A stretch of DNA of 64,000 nucleotides from Mycoplana azooxidifex (GTDB lineage: Bacteria; Pseudomonadota; Alphaproteobacteria; Rhizobiales; Rhizobiaceae): positions 434,001-498,000 of the forward strand of contig NZ_JACIEE010000005.1 in the NCBI RefSeq assembly GCF_014196765.1, written 5' to 3'. The translations under genes were made by a program, and so were the position numbers. This document shows, piece by piece, positions 45,227 to 54,280 of the stretch. Position 1 is the first letter of the stretch. The number at the start of each line of letters is the position of its first letter. The notes beneath the pieces were generated by a model. It did not search any database. It worked only from the letters and a program-made list of their open reading frames with translations, and was not told the DNA's origin.

Positions 45227-46423
45227 TTATAAAATCCCGCGCCAGGCGAAATTGTCGATGATGCTGCCGGCAAAGCGGCTGCAGCGTCCGTTCTCGGCCG
45301 CAACGATCATCGCCTCCGCTGCCCAGCTGTAGTCGAGGCTTTCCGGGTCAAGCTCTTCCCATGAGCGGACCAGCGTCTCGCCGACAAGATCGCGCGCCTC
45401 TTCCAGTGCCGATTTCAGGGCAAAATGCCGGCTCTCGTTTCCGCTGAGCGAAGCCGACAGTTGCTGCTCCAATTCCTCTTCCGACAGTTCGCTCCTGAGA
45501 TCCCGGAATTCGCGCGGATCGAGATCGGAAAGCCCACGCTCGAAAAGCAGCACCTGGTAGATTTCAATCAGGATGTCGAACAGCGCGCCCGCAAAAGGTT
45601 TGGAGAGATCGTGCACCTCGGCGCTGACGTCGCTCATCCGCAGCGAGTGGCTGAAGAGCCGCACCTGCTTCTCATCGGAAAGCTCACCGAATCGATCAAG
45701 CTCGTTGGCGATCAGCAGATTGCCACGCGTCCGCCGCAGAAGCAGGTCGAGCGCCGTATCGAAGTGCAGCAGGCCGATGAGCCCGATGAAGTCGGCGACG
45801 GCCTCGTGATAGCCGTAGTATTCGTGCGGGGGGTCGAACCGGGGAGCCCCCATCACGCCGAAGATGATCAGGTGCCCGATCTCGTGCGCGACGGCGTCGA
45901 AATTCAGCGCGAAGGGCTGCGGCTCGCCGCGCGCCGCGTCTTCACCCATCTCCAGAAAGCCGTAGCCCGACTGCGCATTGTCCCAGCGCAGGCGCGGCAC
46001 GATCTCGAGACGCTCGTAGGTCGGTTCGAAGAACCAGGGGATCTCGCGCCCGAGGTAACTTTCGCAGATGTCGAGCACGCGCCGGACGCAGGCATAGGCA
46101 TGTGCGGCCTCGAATTCCGGCGTGCCTATCGGAATGTTGTCGAAGTGACCGTCCGGGCCTGCCGTTGCAGGCGGTCGCCGTGCGCCGGCGTAGGGAGGCA
46201 GGTAGGGGAACTGGTAGGGTTGCTTCTCGGCCAGCGGGTCGATCACGTACATCCGGCGGTCGGCCGGCCCGGGGCCGATCCGATCGGGCGCAGTGGAAAC
46301 CCAGATTGTCTCCGGCCGCTCATATCCAGGGATGAAAGGTGGTTGCGGGAAAACGAGAAAACGCGTTCCAAGGCCGGAAACCGCGGTCCTCTCGCCAGAC
46401 TGCCATTGTCCGGTAGAATCCAT
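45227..46423 (-). CDS. Cytosolic gluzincin-type zinc metalloprotease-like protein
   Basis: A 398-residue protein with HEIGH at 180-184 and a downstream EYYGYHEAVADFIG with E207. This is the thermolysin-like HExxH plus NEAxxD pattern (zinc ligands H180, H184, E207; catalytic E181). There is no signal peptide or propeptide, unlike secreted M4 enzymes, so it acts in the cytosol. It lies 49 bp after tfuA on the same strand and before the glycine-ended gene, so it could process a modified precursor or a protein partner. The rest of the protein matches no family I know. Role inferred from context. Confidence 0.75.
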   Translation of the reverse strand: MDSTGQWQSGERTAVSGLGTRFLVFPQPPFIPGYERPETIWVSTAPDRIGPGPADRRMYVIDPLAEKQPYQFPYLPPYAGARRPPATAGPDGHFDNIPIGTPEFEAAHAYACVRRVLDICESYLGREIPWFFEPTYERLEIVPRLRWDNAQSGYGFLEMGEDAARGEPQPFALNFDAVAHEIGHLIIFGVMGAPRFDPPHEYYGYHEAVADFIGLIGLLHFDTALDLLLRRTRGNLLIANELDRFGELSDEKQVRLFSHSLRMSDVSAEVHDLSKPFAGALFDILIEIYQVLLFERGLSDLDPREFRDLRSELSEEELEQQLSASLSGNESRHFALKSALEEARDLVGETLVRSWEELDPESLDYSWAAEAMIVAAENGRCSRFAGSIIDNFAWRGIL

Positions 46424-46472
46424 GCTGGCGCCCCCGCCTCCTCCCCGTCAAAGGGGATGAATAAAGTTATCC

Positions 46473-47264
46473 TTAAGTCATTTTGCTGTTTCCCGCAAGT
46501 ATTGTTGCAATATCGTCGTCCCACAGGCCTGCCGCGTCGAGGTCATATGCCCATGCCTCGGTCAGCCGGAAGGGCGGGGTGTCTGGCCGTTGGAGAACCA
46601 ACCCCGGGTGGCGCGCGAGCTTCGTCAACAGACCGAGCGCGTCCTCGCGCTTGCGGTCGAGCGCCCCGGACGGGAGCCAGTCCGCTAGCCGATCCAGAGC
46701 GCCACCAGATTCTTCAATCCGTGTGGATCGTGCATCTGCTAGAAGGCGCGCATAGCTGCGATCGACGAAGTGCATGTTGCGCGCCTGCGCTTCGAGTGCG
46801 CGTCTCTCCGGCGCGGTCACGATCCCGGTGCGCATCGCGCGGCGCAGTGTGAGGCGGATGTTGATCAGCGCCTCGCTCAACGGCGCCGCGCCGAGTTCCG
46901 GAGGACACATGGCCACCGCAACCTCGTCGTCGTCCGCCATGGGCGTGAGCGCGTACCACCGGTAGATGAAACCGTGGCCTTGCATTCCGACCGCTGCCAG
47001 TTCCGCCGCCCGGAGCGCGCCCATGCTTGCCGCCCCGAATACCGGGATACCTTTCGCAAGCGCCCAGAGAATCTCCTTGTGACGAACTGCCGGCGCCGTT
47101 GCGAACGAGCCGTCGATCAGCACAATCGCTCTCGGAGAATACGTCCGCACCGCGCGCACGACGGAACCCTGCTCAGCCGGCGGCAAATAGACGGCATCGA
47201 GAATTTCGGCGGCTTCAGCGCGCCGCAGCGTCGGTCCAAGGAATACAACCAGTTCACCTGCCAT
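46473..47264 (-). CDS. tfuA: TfuA-like protein, YcaO partner
   Basis: A 263-residue TfuA-domain protein, with ELVVFLGPTLRRAEAAEIL at the start and the diagnostic GIPVFGAASMGALRAAELAAVGM in the middle. TfuA was first named in the trifolitoxin cluster of Rhizobium leguminosarum; with YcaO proteins it supports thioamide formation (thiovarsolin, methyl-CoM reductase thioglycine) by delivering sulfur. The ATG at 47264 is 4 bp after the ycaO stop, with GGAGAGTAAGG upstream. A much longer upstream frame is an artefact of overlap with ycaO. Confidence 0.88.
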   Translation of the reverse strand: MAGELVVFLGPTLRRAEAAEILDAVYLPPAEQGSVVRAVRTYSPRAIVLIDGSFATAPAVRHKEILWALAKGIPVFGAASMGALRAAELAAVGMQGHGFIYRWYALTPMADDDEVAVAMCPPELGAAPLSEALINIRLTLRRAMRTGIVTAPERRALEAQARNMHFVDRSYARLLADARSTRIEESGGALDRLADWLPSGALDRKREDALGLLTKLARHPGLVLQRPDTPPFRLTEAWAYDLDAAGLWDDDIATILAGNSKMT

Positions 47265-47268
47265 CGCC

Positions 47269-48480
47269 TTACTCTCCGAGATCCCTGAGTGGCGGTACGA
47301 CGAGGCGGACGACGTCAATGTCCGGATCCTTGTCGCTGTAGAGAGGCACCACGAGTGCCGCGAGCGCTCCGGCCGCCTTGAGCGCAGAGAGCAAGGCCGT
47401 GAGCGCGGCAGCGCCGGAGGCGGGCTCGTCGTACTCGGCGGGAAATGGGACCGTTTCGCTCGACGACCGGAACGCGTGCCGGCGCGCATCCAGATATTTG
47501 CGATCGTGGCGCTCGGGATAGGACATACGGGTAATGTCTTCGCGGCCGCCGGCAAGTGCTGTCACCCGCGCCTGCGCCGCTTCCATCAGGGCGGCCGCCA
47601 GGGCGCGGTCATGGGTGAAATCGCACGCAAACCCCTCACCCGGCATCGGCGCGATTTCTCTATGGCCCTCGGTCTCGATGACCTGGCAGCGGAAGACGGG
47701 CAGATTGTGCTCGGCCGGAGCCAGCCAAATGCCTGCGACGAGATCCGACGCCTTGAGCCGGCCCAAAACCTGCGACGCCAGGGGTCCGCTGACGCTGGAT
47801 GGATCGATCCGAAGCTCGGGGTAAGAGCGTGGATAGCGTTCCGCTTCCGCAACGCTCGCCCTTTCCAGGACCTCGAGCGCCGCATGGATGATCGCTGCAA
47901 GCACGGTTCGACCGGCGGCCAGTCCCCGTGTCGAGCGTGGAAACGCAACCGGGTGTGGCGAGGGGAGCGTGTAGATCGTATCGACCATGGCGACGGGAAC
48001 CGGCAGGACGCGCGCCGAAAAAAGGTCGTAGCCTTCCGTCCAGCCGAGTTGCAACTGATCCCAGCCGGCATCGAAGCCGTGTACACGGCAGCCGGCGTAA
48101 AGATTGCGAACCTCATCTCCCAGGTCGCGCGCGGTGGCGACCTTGATGCGCTCGGGTGCAATCCGTTCCGCCGCCCAGCATTCGAGCGCTTCCATCAGGG
48201 CCGATGCCGCCGCCTCCATGAGGTTTGCGCCCTTGCCCTGGGAGACGGCGTTGGACAGCGAAAGCGGCCGCACGACCTGGGCCACCGCGACGCCGGCACG
48301 ATCGAGCCGGGTCAGCGATCCAACGCGCGTGATTCCGAAGCGCCGGCGCACAGACCAAAGCGCACGAACGAGTTCCTCGGTGGCTTCGGGTTCCCGGCCC
48401 CGGAAATGGCCGCGGGTGGCGATTTCCTGCTCCAGGCGCGCTCCCAGTTGGTCGGCAGTGACCGCATATGCCCCGTTCAT
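47269..48480 (-). CDS. YcaO-domain protein (ATP-dependent peptide-backbone activating enzyme)
   Basis: A 403-residue YcaO protein. The ATP/Mg motif SNAVSQGKGANLMEAAASALMEALE (about 76-100, with S80, K83-G84, E97, E100) and the later HDRALAAALMEAAQARVT segment are characteristic. YcaO proteins phosphorylate backbone amides to form azolines or, with TfuA, thioamides. No cyclodehydratase C-protein, dehydrogenase, macrocyclase or exporter is adjacent, favouring thioamidation over azoline chemistry. The start overlaps the regulator stop (ATGA at 48480-48477). The C-terminus is not the PxPxP seen in azoline-forming YcaOs. The substrate is unknown. Confidence 0.92.
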   Translation of the reverse strand: MNGAYAVTADQLGARLEQEIATRGHFRGREPEATEELVRALWSVRRRFGITRVGSLTRLDRAGVAVAQVVRPLSLSNAVSQGKGANLMEAAASALMEALECWAAERIAPERIKVATARDLGDEVRNLYAGCRVHGFDAGWDQLQLGWTEGYDLFSARVLPVPVAMVDTIYTLPSPHPVAFPRSTRGLAAGRTVLAAIIHAALEVLERASVAEAERYPRSYPELRIDPSSVSGPLASQVLGRLKASDLVAGIWLAPAEHNLPVFRCQVIETEGHREIAPMPGEGFACDFTHDRALAAALMEAAQARVTALAGGREDITRMSYPERHDRKYLDARRHAFRSSSETVPFPAEYDEPASGAAALTALLSALKAAGALAALVVPLYSDKDPDIDVVRLVVPPLRDLGE

Positions 48481-51400
48481 GCGTCGGGGGCCGCGGCACG
48501 AATTCCGAGCCGCTTCAGATCCAGGCGCGCACGCGAAACAAGCGCCGAAGCGTGCTGTTCGGCCGCGACCTGGAGCGCACGGCCAAGGTCCATGGCGATC
48601 GCCTTTTCCGGCTCATGGCGGGCATGGCGAAGAAGAGCTCGCTGGCGAAGCAACTCTGCGAGCCAGAAGACCTGTCCACTGCCGATCGAGGCAGCGATCG
48701 CACTGTCCAGAATTGACAGGGCCTCGTCGTTGCGTCCGGCGCGCTCGAACAACTCTGCTCGCATCCCTTCGTAGACCGGTGCTCCCTCGTATGTGGCGAT
48801 CTCGCGCTGCCGCTTCAGCCCGGCTTCGAATTCCGCCAGGCCAGCTTCCTTGTCCTTGCTCAGACCGCGCGCCCAGGCGCGAAACAGCGTTGCCTTGGCG
48901 AGGACACCAGGCACGGCTTCGGCGAGTTCGGCGATCCTGTCCGCAGCCGCAATCACGCCCGCATGATCGTTCCGATAGCGCTTCAACTCGATATCGAACT
49001 CCAGCGCATGAAGAAGGCTGTTCAAATGGTTGACATGCTCGGCCCACTGCTTGGCCGCATTGATGCTTTTCGACGATCCGGCGTCGTTGCCGATGAACCA
49101 GAGAGAGAAGGCCCGTTCGCCCAGGCCGCAGACCCTCGCATCATGGCCGCCGTAGCGACCGCGGCTAAAGCGCGCGCGGCTCTCGTCATAGAGCTTGAGG
49201 CCGTCCTCGACGCATTTCAGGCAGTGCAAGTGCTGCCCGGCATCTTCGTTCGTCGCCCAGGCGCAATGGAGCGACTGAAGCCGGACCTCCGGATCGGCCG
49301 AGCCTTCAAGGTCTCGGACGAGGATGTCGGACCGGGCGCGCTGCGTCTCGTAGTCAGGGGCGGTGAACCACCAGCCCCAGTAGAGCGGGAACCACTTCGC
49401 GCGATCCTGATCCTTGTGTTCGGCGCACAACGACACACCCCGTTCATAGATCGAGCGCGCTCGCTCGCCCCCTCTCCCGAAGAGCGCCGCGGAAACCGGC
49501 CCGCGGATCGCGAGAAGGCGAAGCAGCAGATCATCAGCGTCGTCGCCTTTCTCCGCCTGCACAAGTTGCCGCTCGGCAGTATCCAGCAGGTGTTCGGCTT
49601 CGTACATGGCTGAACGCAGCCCACAGGCCTCGGCCGCCTGAATTCCGTAGCGCGCCGCCTCGAGTGGCTGGCCGGCCAGTTCGAAATGCCACGCCATCGT
49701 CTCATCGGGGAGAGGTGAAACCGAACCTGTCTGGACAAGGCGAGCAATGCGTCCGTGGATTTGCCGCCGTTCCGATTTCAGGAGGCTGTCATAGGCCGCC
49801 TCCTGGATGAGAACGTGGCAAAATCGATCGTTTGCGCCCGCGGACTTTCGCCGCAAGATGCCGGCGTGAACGAGTTTCTCGATCGCCTCATCCAATGAAA
49901 TAGGAAGTTGCTCAGGCTCCATGACGGCAACGAGGAGCTTCCGTCGGAACTCCCGCCCTATGACGCTCGCGATTTGCGCCACGCGCCTCAACGGCCCAAG
50001 GTCGGCGAGCCGGGTCGAAATGAGGTCCCGCAGATTGATGACGCCCTCGCGAAGCGGCGCCTCCCATGCGGACCGATCCTGGATGCTCTCTTTTGTGCGC
50101 TCTCTAAGCAACAGGGCGAGCTGTTCGGCAAACAGAGGCACACCGTCGCTCTTCTCATAGACAAAGGCAGCAAGCCCATCGGGAGGTGTCGTCTCCCAGA
50201 TGCCCTCGATCAGCTCCGAGGTGGCTTGAGCCGTAAGGCCGGACAACTGCATTGCGAGAACGTTCGGATCATCCAGAAGATGTGATTCGATGGCATCGCG
50301 CGACGTTGCAAGGGTAAGAACAGGTCTTGCCTCGATCCACTCAGGCAGGCGAGCGACAAGCGCGCTCGTGAGTGTATCGGCCCAGTGGAGGTCCTCAACC
50401 ACGATCAGGATAGGTTTTGACGCGGCGGTGGATGTTAGCACCGCCAGCATGGCTTCGACCGCGCGGGCGCGAATTTCCTCGTCCGAGAGATCGATCAACC
50501 AGGCTTCGCCTGACGATTCCTGCGTCTTCCCGAGCATCAGGAACGCAACGATCTCGGCATCCAGTTCGCCTACTTCGCAGCTGAGGGATCGCAAATAACG
50601 AACGATGGCATCCCGGTCCGGCTCGGCCTGCTTGCTCGCCTCAGCGACGAGTTGCCTGATGAGCTCCAGGAAGGGATGAAGCGGTTTGGTACGACCGCGA
50701 GGCTGGCACTGGAATACGACAGTGTCCACGCCTTGTCTTTCAAGGTCACGACGAAATTCTGTGATGAGCCGCGATTTCCCGATGCCGGCGTTGCCATGCA
50801 GGAACACGAACTGGCCGTTGCCGTCTATGGCTCGGGCCCAGCGTCGTCGGCACAATTCGATCTCCTCGTCGCGGCCGACCAGAGGCGCCGACACGCGCCG
50901 GGAAGCCGTGAAGCGGTCGGATGGCTGCCGTCGGGCTATTGGTCGCCACAATGCAACCGGCTCGTTGAACCCCCTGATCTCCCGGTACCCGATCTCCTCG
51001 AATTCAAACACGCCACTGGTCAGCCGGTAGGTCGCTTCCGCCACCGCGATGCCGTTCGGCGCGGCTTCGGACTGGATGCGGGCAGCGAGCGCAGGTGCGA
51101 TCCCGATGACCTCAGTCTGATGGGGAAGCGTTGGATTTGAAGCTTCCGCAAGGACGACCACCCCGGTGGCGACGCCAACCCTGACTTTCAGGTTGGATCC
51201 GAAATGTTGCTCGCATCGCTCGACGATCTCAAGGGCCGACATTACCGCGCATTCGGCGGCATCCTCGCTCGGCTGGGGAAACCCGAAGAAGGCGCAACCG
51301 CCATCGCCCTGAATCCACTCAAGGTAACCACTGTTGTTTCTGATGACTGCGGCCGCCTCGTTGTGGAGCGCCCGCTGCATATCGCCGAACTCTTCAGGAT

Positions 51401-51512
51401 CGAGCTGGTGCAGCAAGGCGGTAGAGCCAACAATGTCGTAGAAGAGAGCGGTGACCTGCCTACGCTCTCCCGAAAGCGCACCGGTTTGTATTAGTCGACC
51501 TGCTTTGGACAT
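48477..51512 (-). CDS. Cyclase-homology / AAA ATPase / TPR regulator, first gene of the YcaO-TfuA operon
   Basis: A 1011-residue multidomain protein. Residues about 17-190 are a class III nucleotide-cyclase domain with metal Asps D26 and D70 (FYDIVGST, IQGDGG). At the position of the transition-state Asn is A141 (GIAPALAAR), while R145 is kept. Residues about 205-520 form an AAA-type ATPase (Walker A GNAGIGKS 240-247, Walker B ILIVVEDLHWAD). The rest is TPR-like helical repeats. Such proteins act as signal-responsive regulators or switches. Its stop overlaps the ycaO start, so it is made with the modification enzymes. No output DNA-binding domain is seen. Confidence 0.88.
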   Translation of the reverse strand: MSKAGRLIQTGALSGERRQVTALFYDIVGSTALLHQLDPEEFGDMQRALHNEAAAVIRNNSGYLEWIQGDGGCAFFGFPQPSEDAAECAVMSALEIVERCEQHFGSNLKVRVGVATGVVVLAEASNPTLPHQTEVIGIAPALAARIQSEAAPNGIAVAEATYRLTSGVFEFEEIGYREIRGFNEPVALWRPIARRQPSDRFTASRRVSAPLVGRDEEIELCRRRWARAIDGNGQFVFLHGNAGIGKSRLITEFRRDLERQGVDTVVFQCQPRGRTKPLHPFLELIRQLVAEASKQAEPDRDAIVRYLRSLSCEVGELDAEIVAFLMLGKTQESSGEAWLIDLSDEEIRARAVEAMLAVLTSTAASKPILIVVEDLHWADTLTSALVARLPEWIEARPVLTLATSRDAIESHLLDDPNVLAMQLSGLTAQATSELIEGIWETTPPDGLAAFVYEKSDGVPLFAEQLALLLRERTKESIQDRSAWEAPLREGVINLRDLISTRLADLGPLRRVAQIASVIGREFRRKLLVAVMEPEQLPISLDEAIEKLVHAGILRRKSAGANDRFCHVLIQEAAYDSLLKSERRQIHGRIARLVQTGSVSPLPDETMAWHFELAGQPLEAARYGIQAAEACGLRSAMYEAEHLLDTAERQLVQAEKGDDADDLLLRLLAIRGPVSAALFGRGGERARSIYERGVSLCAEHKDQDRAKWFPLYWGWWFTAPDYETQRARSDILVRDLEGSADPEVRLQSLHCAWATNEDAGQHLHCLKCVEDGLKLYDESRARFSRGRYGGHDARVCGLGERAFSLWFIGNDAGSSKSINAAKQWAEHVNHLNSLLHALEFDIELKRYRNDHAGVIAAADRIAELAEAVPGVLAKATLFRAWARGLSKDKEAGLAEFEAGLKRQREIATYEGAPVYEGMRAELFERAGRNDEALSILDSAIAASIGSGQVFWLAELLRQRALLRHARHEPEKAIAMDLGRALQVAAEQHASALVSRARLDLKRLGIRAAAPDA

Positions 51513-51698
51513 CGAACAGCCCGCAAGATTTTAACACTGCCACGAATGCCGCAGCACTATCGTATCCAAACTCAACCTCCACCGCGAGCCCCGCGGGGCA
51601 ACAAAAAGCACGTCTCGTGTAACCGAGCAAAACAGATCGAATTCTTCGAAAGCAGGCGGTTGCAGCTACGAGGCCATCCGCCGGCTTTTCCACCCTGG
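51513..51698 (-). promoter_or_regulatory. Region upstream of the YcaO-TfuA operon
   Basis: 186 bp between the stop of the nitrate/sulfonate-type ATPase and the start of the cyclase/AAA regulator, all on one strand. It must hold the operon promoter unless transcription reads through. No good ribosome site precedes the ATG at 51512. A short overlapping reading frame here has no family resemblance and is not called. Confidence 0.35.
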
Positions 51699-52433
51699 CT
51701 ACACGCCCAGACCGTCAAGGAGCCTTTTTCGATGTCCGACGAACTCGGGATCGGCTCGATCGCGGATATTCGGCAGCTTGACCGTTTCATCAAGAACAAT
51801 CCGCCCGCCATGCAGCACGATGGTCCTGTCGGCAAGCAGCACGGCCTCATCGACGTCATGGGTGACGAGCAGCACGGCCGGTGAATGCGCGGCGCAAAGT
51901 TCACGCAACAGCTTGTGCATGCTGATCTTGGTCAAGGCATCGAGCGCGCCGAACGGTTCATCGGCCAGCAGAAGCTCGGGCTCGCGGACCAGAGCGCGGG
52001 CAAGCGCAACGCGCTGCTGCTCGCCGCCGGATAGATCGCCCGGCCATGCCGTCTCCCGTCCTGTCAGTCCGACTTCACCGAGTGCCGCAACCGCCAGATT
52101 ACCGCCATCCTGTCGTCGGAGGCCGAGCCTGACATTGGTCAGCACGCGCTGCCACGGCAGCAGCCGCGCATCCTGGAAGATGACGCTCGTCGCATCCGGC
52201 ACAGTCAGCCCGCCGGCAATCTCGACATCCGGATCAAGGCCTGCCAGAGCCCGCAGCATGGTGCTCTTGCCGGAGCCGCTATGACCGAGTAGGGCGACGA
52301 ATTCGCCCGGCGCAATGGTCAGGTCGACATTGTCGATGATCGTCCGTCCGCTGAAGCGCCGGCTCAGGCCGCGAACCTCGACGCCACCTTTCGGGGCCCG
52401 TTTCGCGTTGGTCAGCGGAAGGTCTTGCGCCAT
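51699..52433 (-). CDS. Nitrate/sulfonate/taurine-type ABC transporter ATPase
   Basis: A 244-residue ATPase of the SsuB/TauB class. Walker A GHSGSGKST, signature LSGGEQQ, Walker B LLLADEPFGALD and H-loop LVTHDVDEA are all canonical. It overlaps the end of the permease gene by 22 bp. It is the last gene of an operon that starts with a GMC oxidoreductase pair. The substrate is unknown; sulfonates, nitriles or small organic anions are typical for this class. Confidence 0.9.
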   Translation of the reverse strand: MAQDLPLTNAKRAPKGGVEVRGLSRRFSGRTIIDNVDLTIAPGEFVALLGHSGSGKSTMLRALAGLDPDVEIAGGLTVPDATSVIFQDARLLPWQRVLTNVRLGLRRQDGGNLAVAALGEVGLTGRETAWPGDLSGGEQQRVALARALVREPELLLADEPFGALDALTKISMHKLLRELCAAHSPAVLLVTHDVDEAVLLADRTIVLHGGRIVLDETVKLPNIRDRADPEFVGHRKRLLDGLGV

Positions 52434-53200
52434 GAGAGCACCCTCTTCTCAAGAAGCCGTAGAACACCGTCGGTCGTCAGGCCGAGCAGGGCATAGACGA
52501 CAAGCCCGACGGCAATGATATCGACCTGGCCATTCACCCGCGCCTCGCCGACCATATAGCCGAGCCCGTTGATCGTGTTGGACTGCTCGACCACCACCAG
52601 AACCAGCCAGGCGCTGACGGCGGATAGGCGCAGGCCGGTGAAGAAACCCGGCAGGGCGCCGGGAATGACGACGTATCGGACAAACTCCCAATGCGTCAGC
52701 CTGATCGTATGAGCGAGCTCGACGAAACGCTTCTCGACGCTTGCGATTGCCGCGGACGTGTTGATGTAGATCGGGATCATCGTGGTGAGGCAGATGAGCG
52801 TGATCTTCATCTGCTCGCCGAGGCCCAGCCAGTAGATCGCGAGCGGGATGACGGCAAGCACGGGCGTCGCCCGCCAAATCTGCAGCGGACCGTCGACGAT
52901 GGCCTCTCCCCAGCGGTTCAGGCCGGAAATAAGGGAGAAGCCGATCCCGAACAGCACCCCGAGGCCAAGCCCCGTCATCGACCGCTGGACCGATGCGAGC
53001 AGCGCCCGTTGCAGGACGCCGTCTGCGATCAGCTGCCAGGCCCGGGAGACGACCTGCCAGGGTGGTGGCAGGGTTCGGGGGTCGAGGGCTCCGGTGGCCG
53101 AGGCAACGCCCCACACCACCAAAAGCAGGACCGGGCCGAGCAGCCTCAGGAAGGGTATGGGCTTCTCCGCCCGGATGCGTACGGTTCCCCAGGCGCTCAT
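52412..53200 (-). CDS. Nitrate/sulfonate/taurine-type ABC transporter permease
   Basis: A 262-residue SsuC/TauC-class permease with about six hydrophobic segments and the EAA-like loop ELAHTIRLTHWEFVRYVVIPGALPGFF. The start ATG at 53200 overlaps the binding-protein stop (ATGA). It works with the downstream ATPase and upstream Tat-exported binding protein. Confidence 0.9.
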   Translation of the reverse strand: MSAWGTVRIRAEKPIPFLRLLGPVLLLVVWGVASATGALDPRTLPPPWQVVSRAWQLIADGVLQRALLASVQRSMTGLGLGVLFGIGFSLISGLNRWGEAIVDGPLQIWRATPVLAVIPLAIYWLGLGEQMKITLICLTTMIPIYINTSAAIASVEKRFVELAHTIRLTHWEFVRYVVIPGALPGFFTGLRLSAVSAWLVLVVVEQSNTINGLGYMVGEARVNGQVDIIAVGLVVYALLGLTTDGVLRLLEKRVLSWRKTFR

Positions 53201-54249
53201 AGGCCGGCATATTCCTTCTTCGCCGCCTGGTTGATCGCATCGAAGCGGTTGTCGAAGTAGTCTGCGATCGTCAGGCCCTGCGGAAGCTCGCCGACCGACG
53301 CCATGAAATTGACCGTCTTCTGCAGTTCGGCAGCGAGTTCGGGCGTGAATGGCGGAATATCCGTCTTGCCTTCCAGTTGCGCCAGCTTCTTCGCATCCGC
53401 CGGATTGTAGTTCCTCAGCTTCACGTAGACGGCATCCGCATATTCATCGAGATGGTCGTCCTTGTAGAGCTGGGCGATCGTCCAGAGCCGCGTGAATTTC
53501 GCGATCGCGGCCGCCTTGCCCGGATCGTCCAGCGCGCTGCGGACCGCATAGATGGGGCTCAGGCCCGTGCCCTGGTTGATACCTTCCGGAAGCAGATGGA
53601 TCTGGCCCTTGAAGTCCGTTTCGAATCTCGACCGCAGCGGAGCGGTGATCACCGCCGCATCGACCTCGCCGGCTCGAAGAACATCCGGCACGTCCGGTAT
53701 CGTGACGTTGATGAGCTGTACCTCGGTCGGCTTGAGACCGGCCTTGTCGAGGACACGCAGGATGTATGCCGACATCTGGGTGCCCTTGGGGTAGGCGATC
53801 TTCTTGCCTTTCAACTGGGTGGCAGACGTGATGTCACTGCCGGGCGCCGAGTAGAAGCCGTAATAGTCCCGGGTGTTGCGGGCATAGCCGATATTATAGA
53901 TCTCGGCCCCCTGGGCTCGTCCGAAAGCGGTGGCGATGTCGGTGCCCCAGCCCACGTCGGCGGCGCCGACCCGAAGCGATTCAAGCACGAAGTTGTTGCC
54001 GTTGAAGTTCTGCCATTCGATCTCGACATCCTTCTCCAGCTCGGCAAGCCCGCCCGAAAGCCGCAGCAGCGTCACGTTGGTCTGGTTCTGGTCGGCGATG
54101 CGGAGCTTCGTACCCTTCGGCACTTCGGTCGGCAGCGGATCGGAAAGCAGCAGCTTGCCGGGGGCCGCGAGCGCGATGCCGGAATGAAGCGTGGCCCCGA
54201 GCGCGGCCGAGCCGGCGAGGAACCGGCGTCTGTTGATGGAAAGGTTCAT
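53197..54249 (-). CDS. Nitrate/sulfonate/taurine-type substrate-binding protein, Tat-exported
   Basis: A 350-residue binding protein (SsuA/TauA/NMT1 type). Residues 1-30, [17 protein letters not shown] then an apolar stretch, form a twin-arginine signal. The mature domain opens LRIADQNQTNVTLLRLSGGLAELEKDVE, the alkanesulfonate-binding style. The ATG at 54249 has GGAGAAACG upstream; the longer frame is rejected. It is 31 bp downstream of the GMC oxidoreductase gene. Confidence 0.9.
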   Translation of the reverse strand: MNLSINRRRFLAGSAALGATLHSGIALAAPGKLLLSDPLPTEVPKGTKLRIADQNQTNVTLLRLSGGLAELEKDVEIEWQNFNGNNFVLESLRVGAADVGWGTDIATAFGRAQGAEIYNIGYARNTRDYYGFYSAPGSDITSATQLKGKKIAYPKGTQMSAYILRVLDKAGLKPTEVQLINVTIPDVPDVLRAGEVDAAVITAPLRSRFETDFKGQIHLLPEGINQGTGLSPIYAVRSALDDPGKAAAIAKFTRLWTIAQLYKDDHLDEYADAVYVKLRNYNPADAKKLAQLEGKTDIPPFTPELAAELQKTVNFMASVGELPQGLTIADYFDNRFDAINQAAKKEYAGL

Positions 54250-54280
54250 GACGTTTCTCCTGGATCGTGATGGCGGGGGG

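Noticed and set aside
46424-46472. CCCC/GGGG inverted repeat between tfuA and the protease gene as a terminator
   Set aside because: Stem of only four pairs, no U-run; more likely part of the ribosome-binding region of the protease gene.
51460-51693. 77-residue minus-strand frame overlapping the start of the cyclase/AAA gene, containing Cys residues
   Set aside because: Considered as a peptide precursor for the YcaO system, but it overlaps the regulator by about 50 bp, lacks a ribosome site and has no leader-core organisation.
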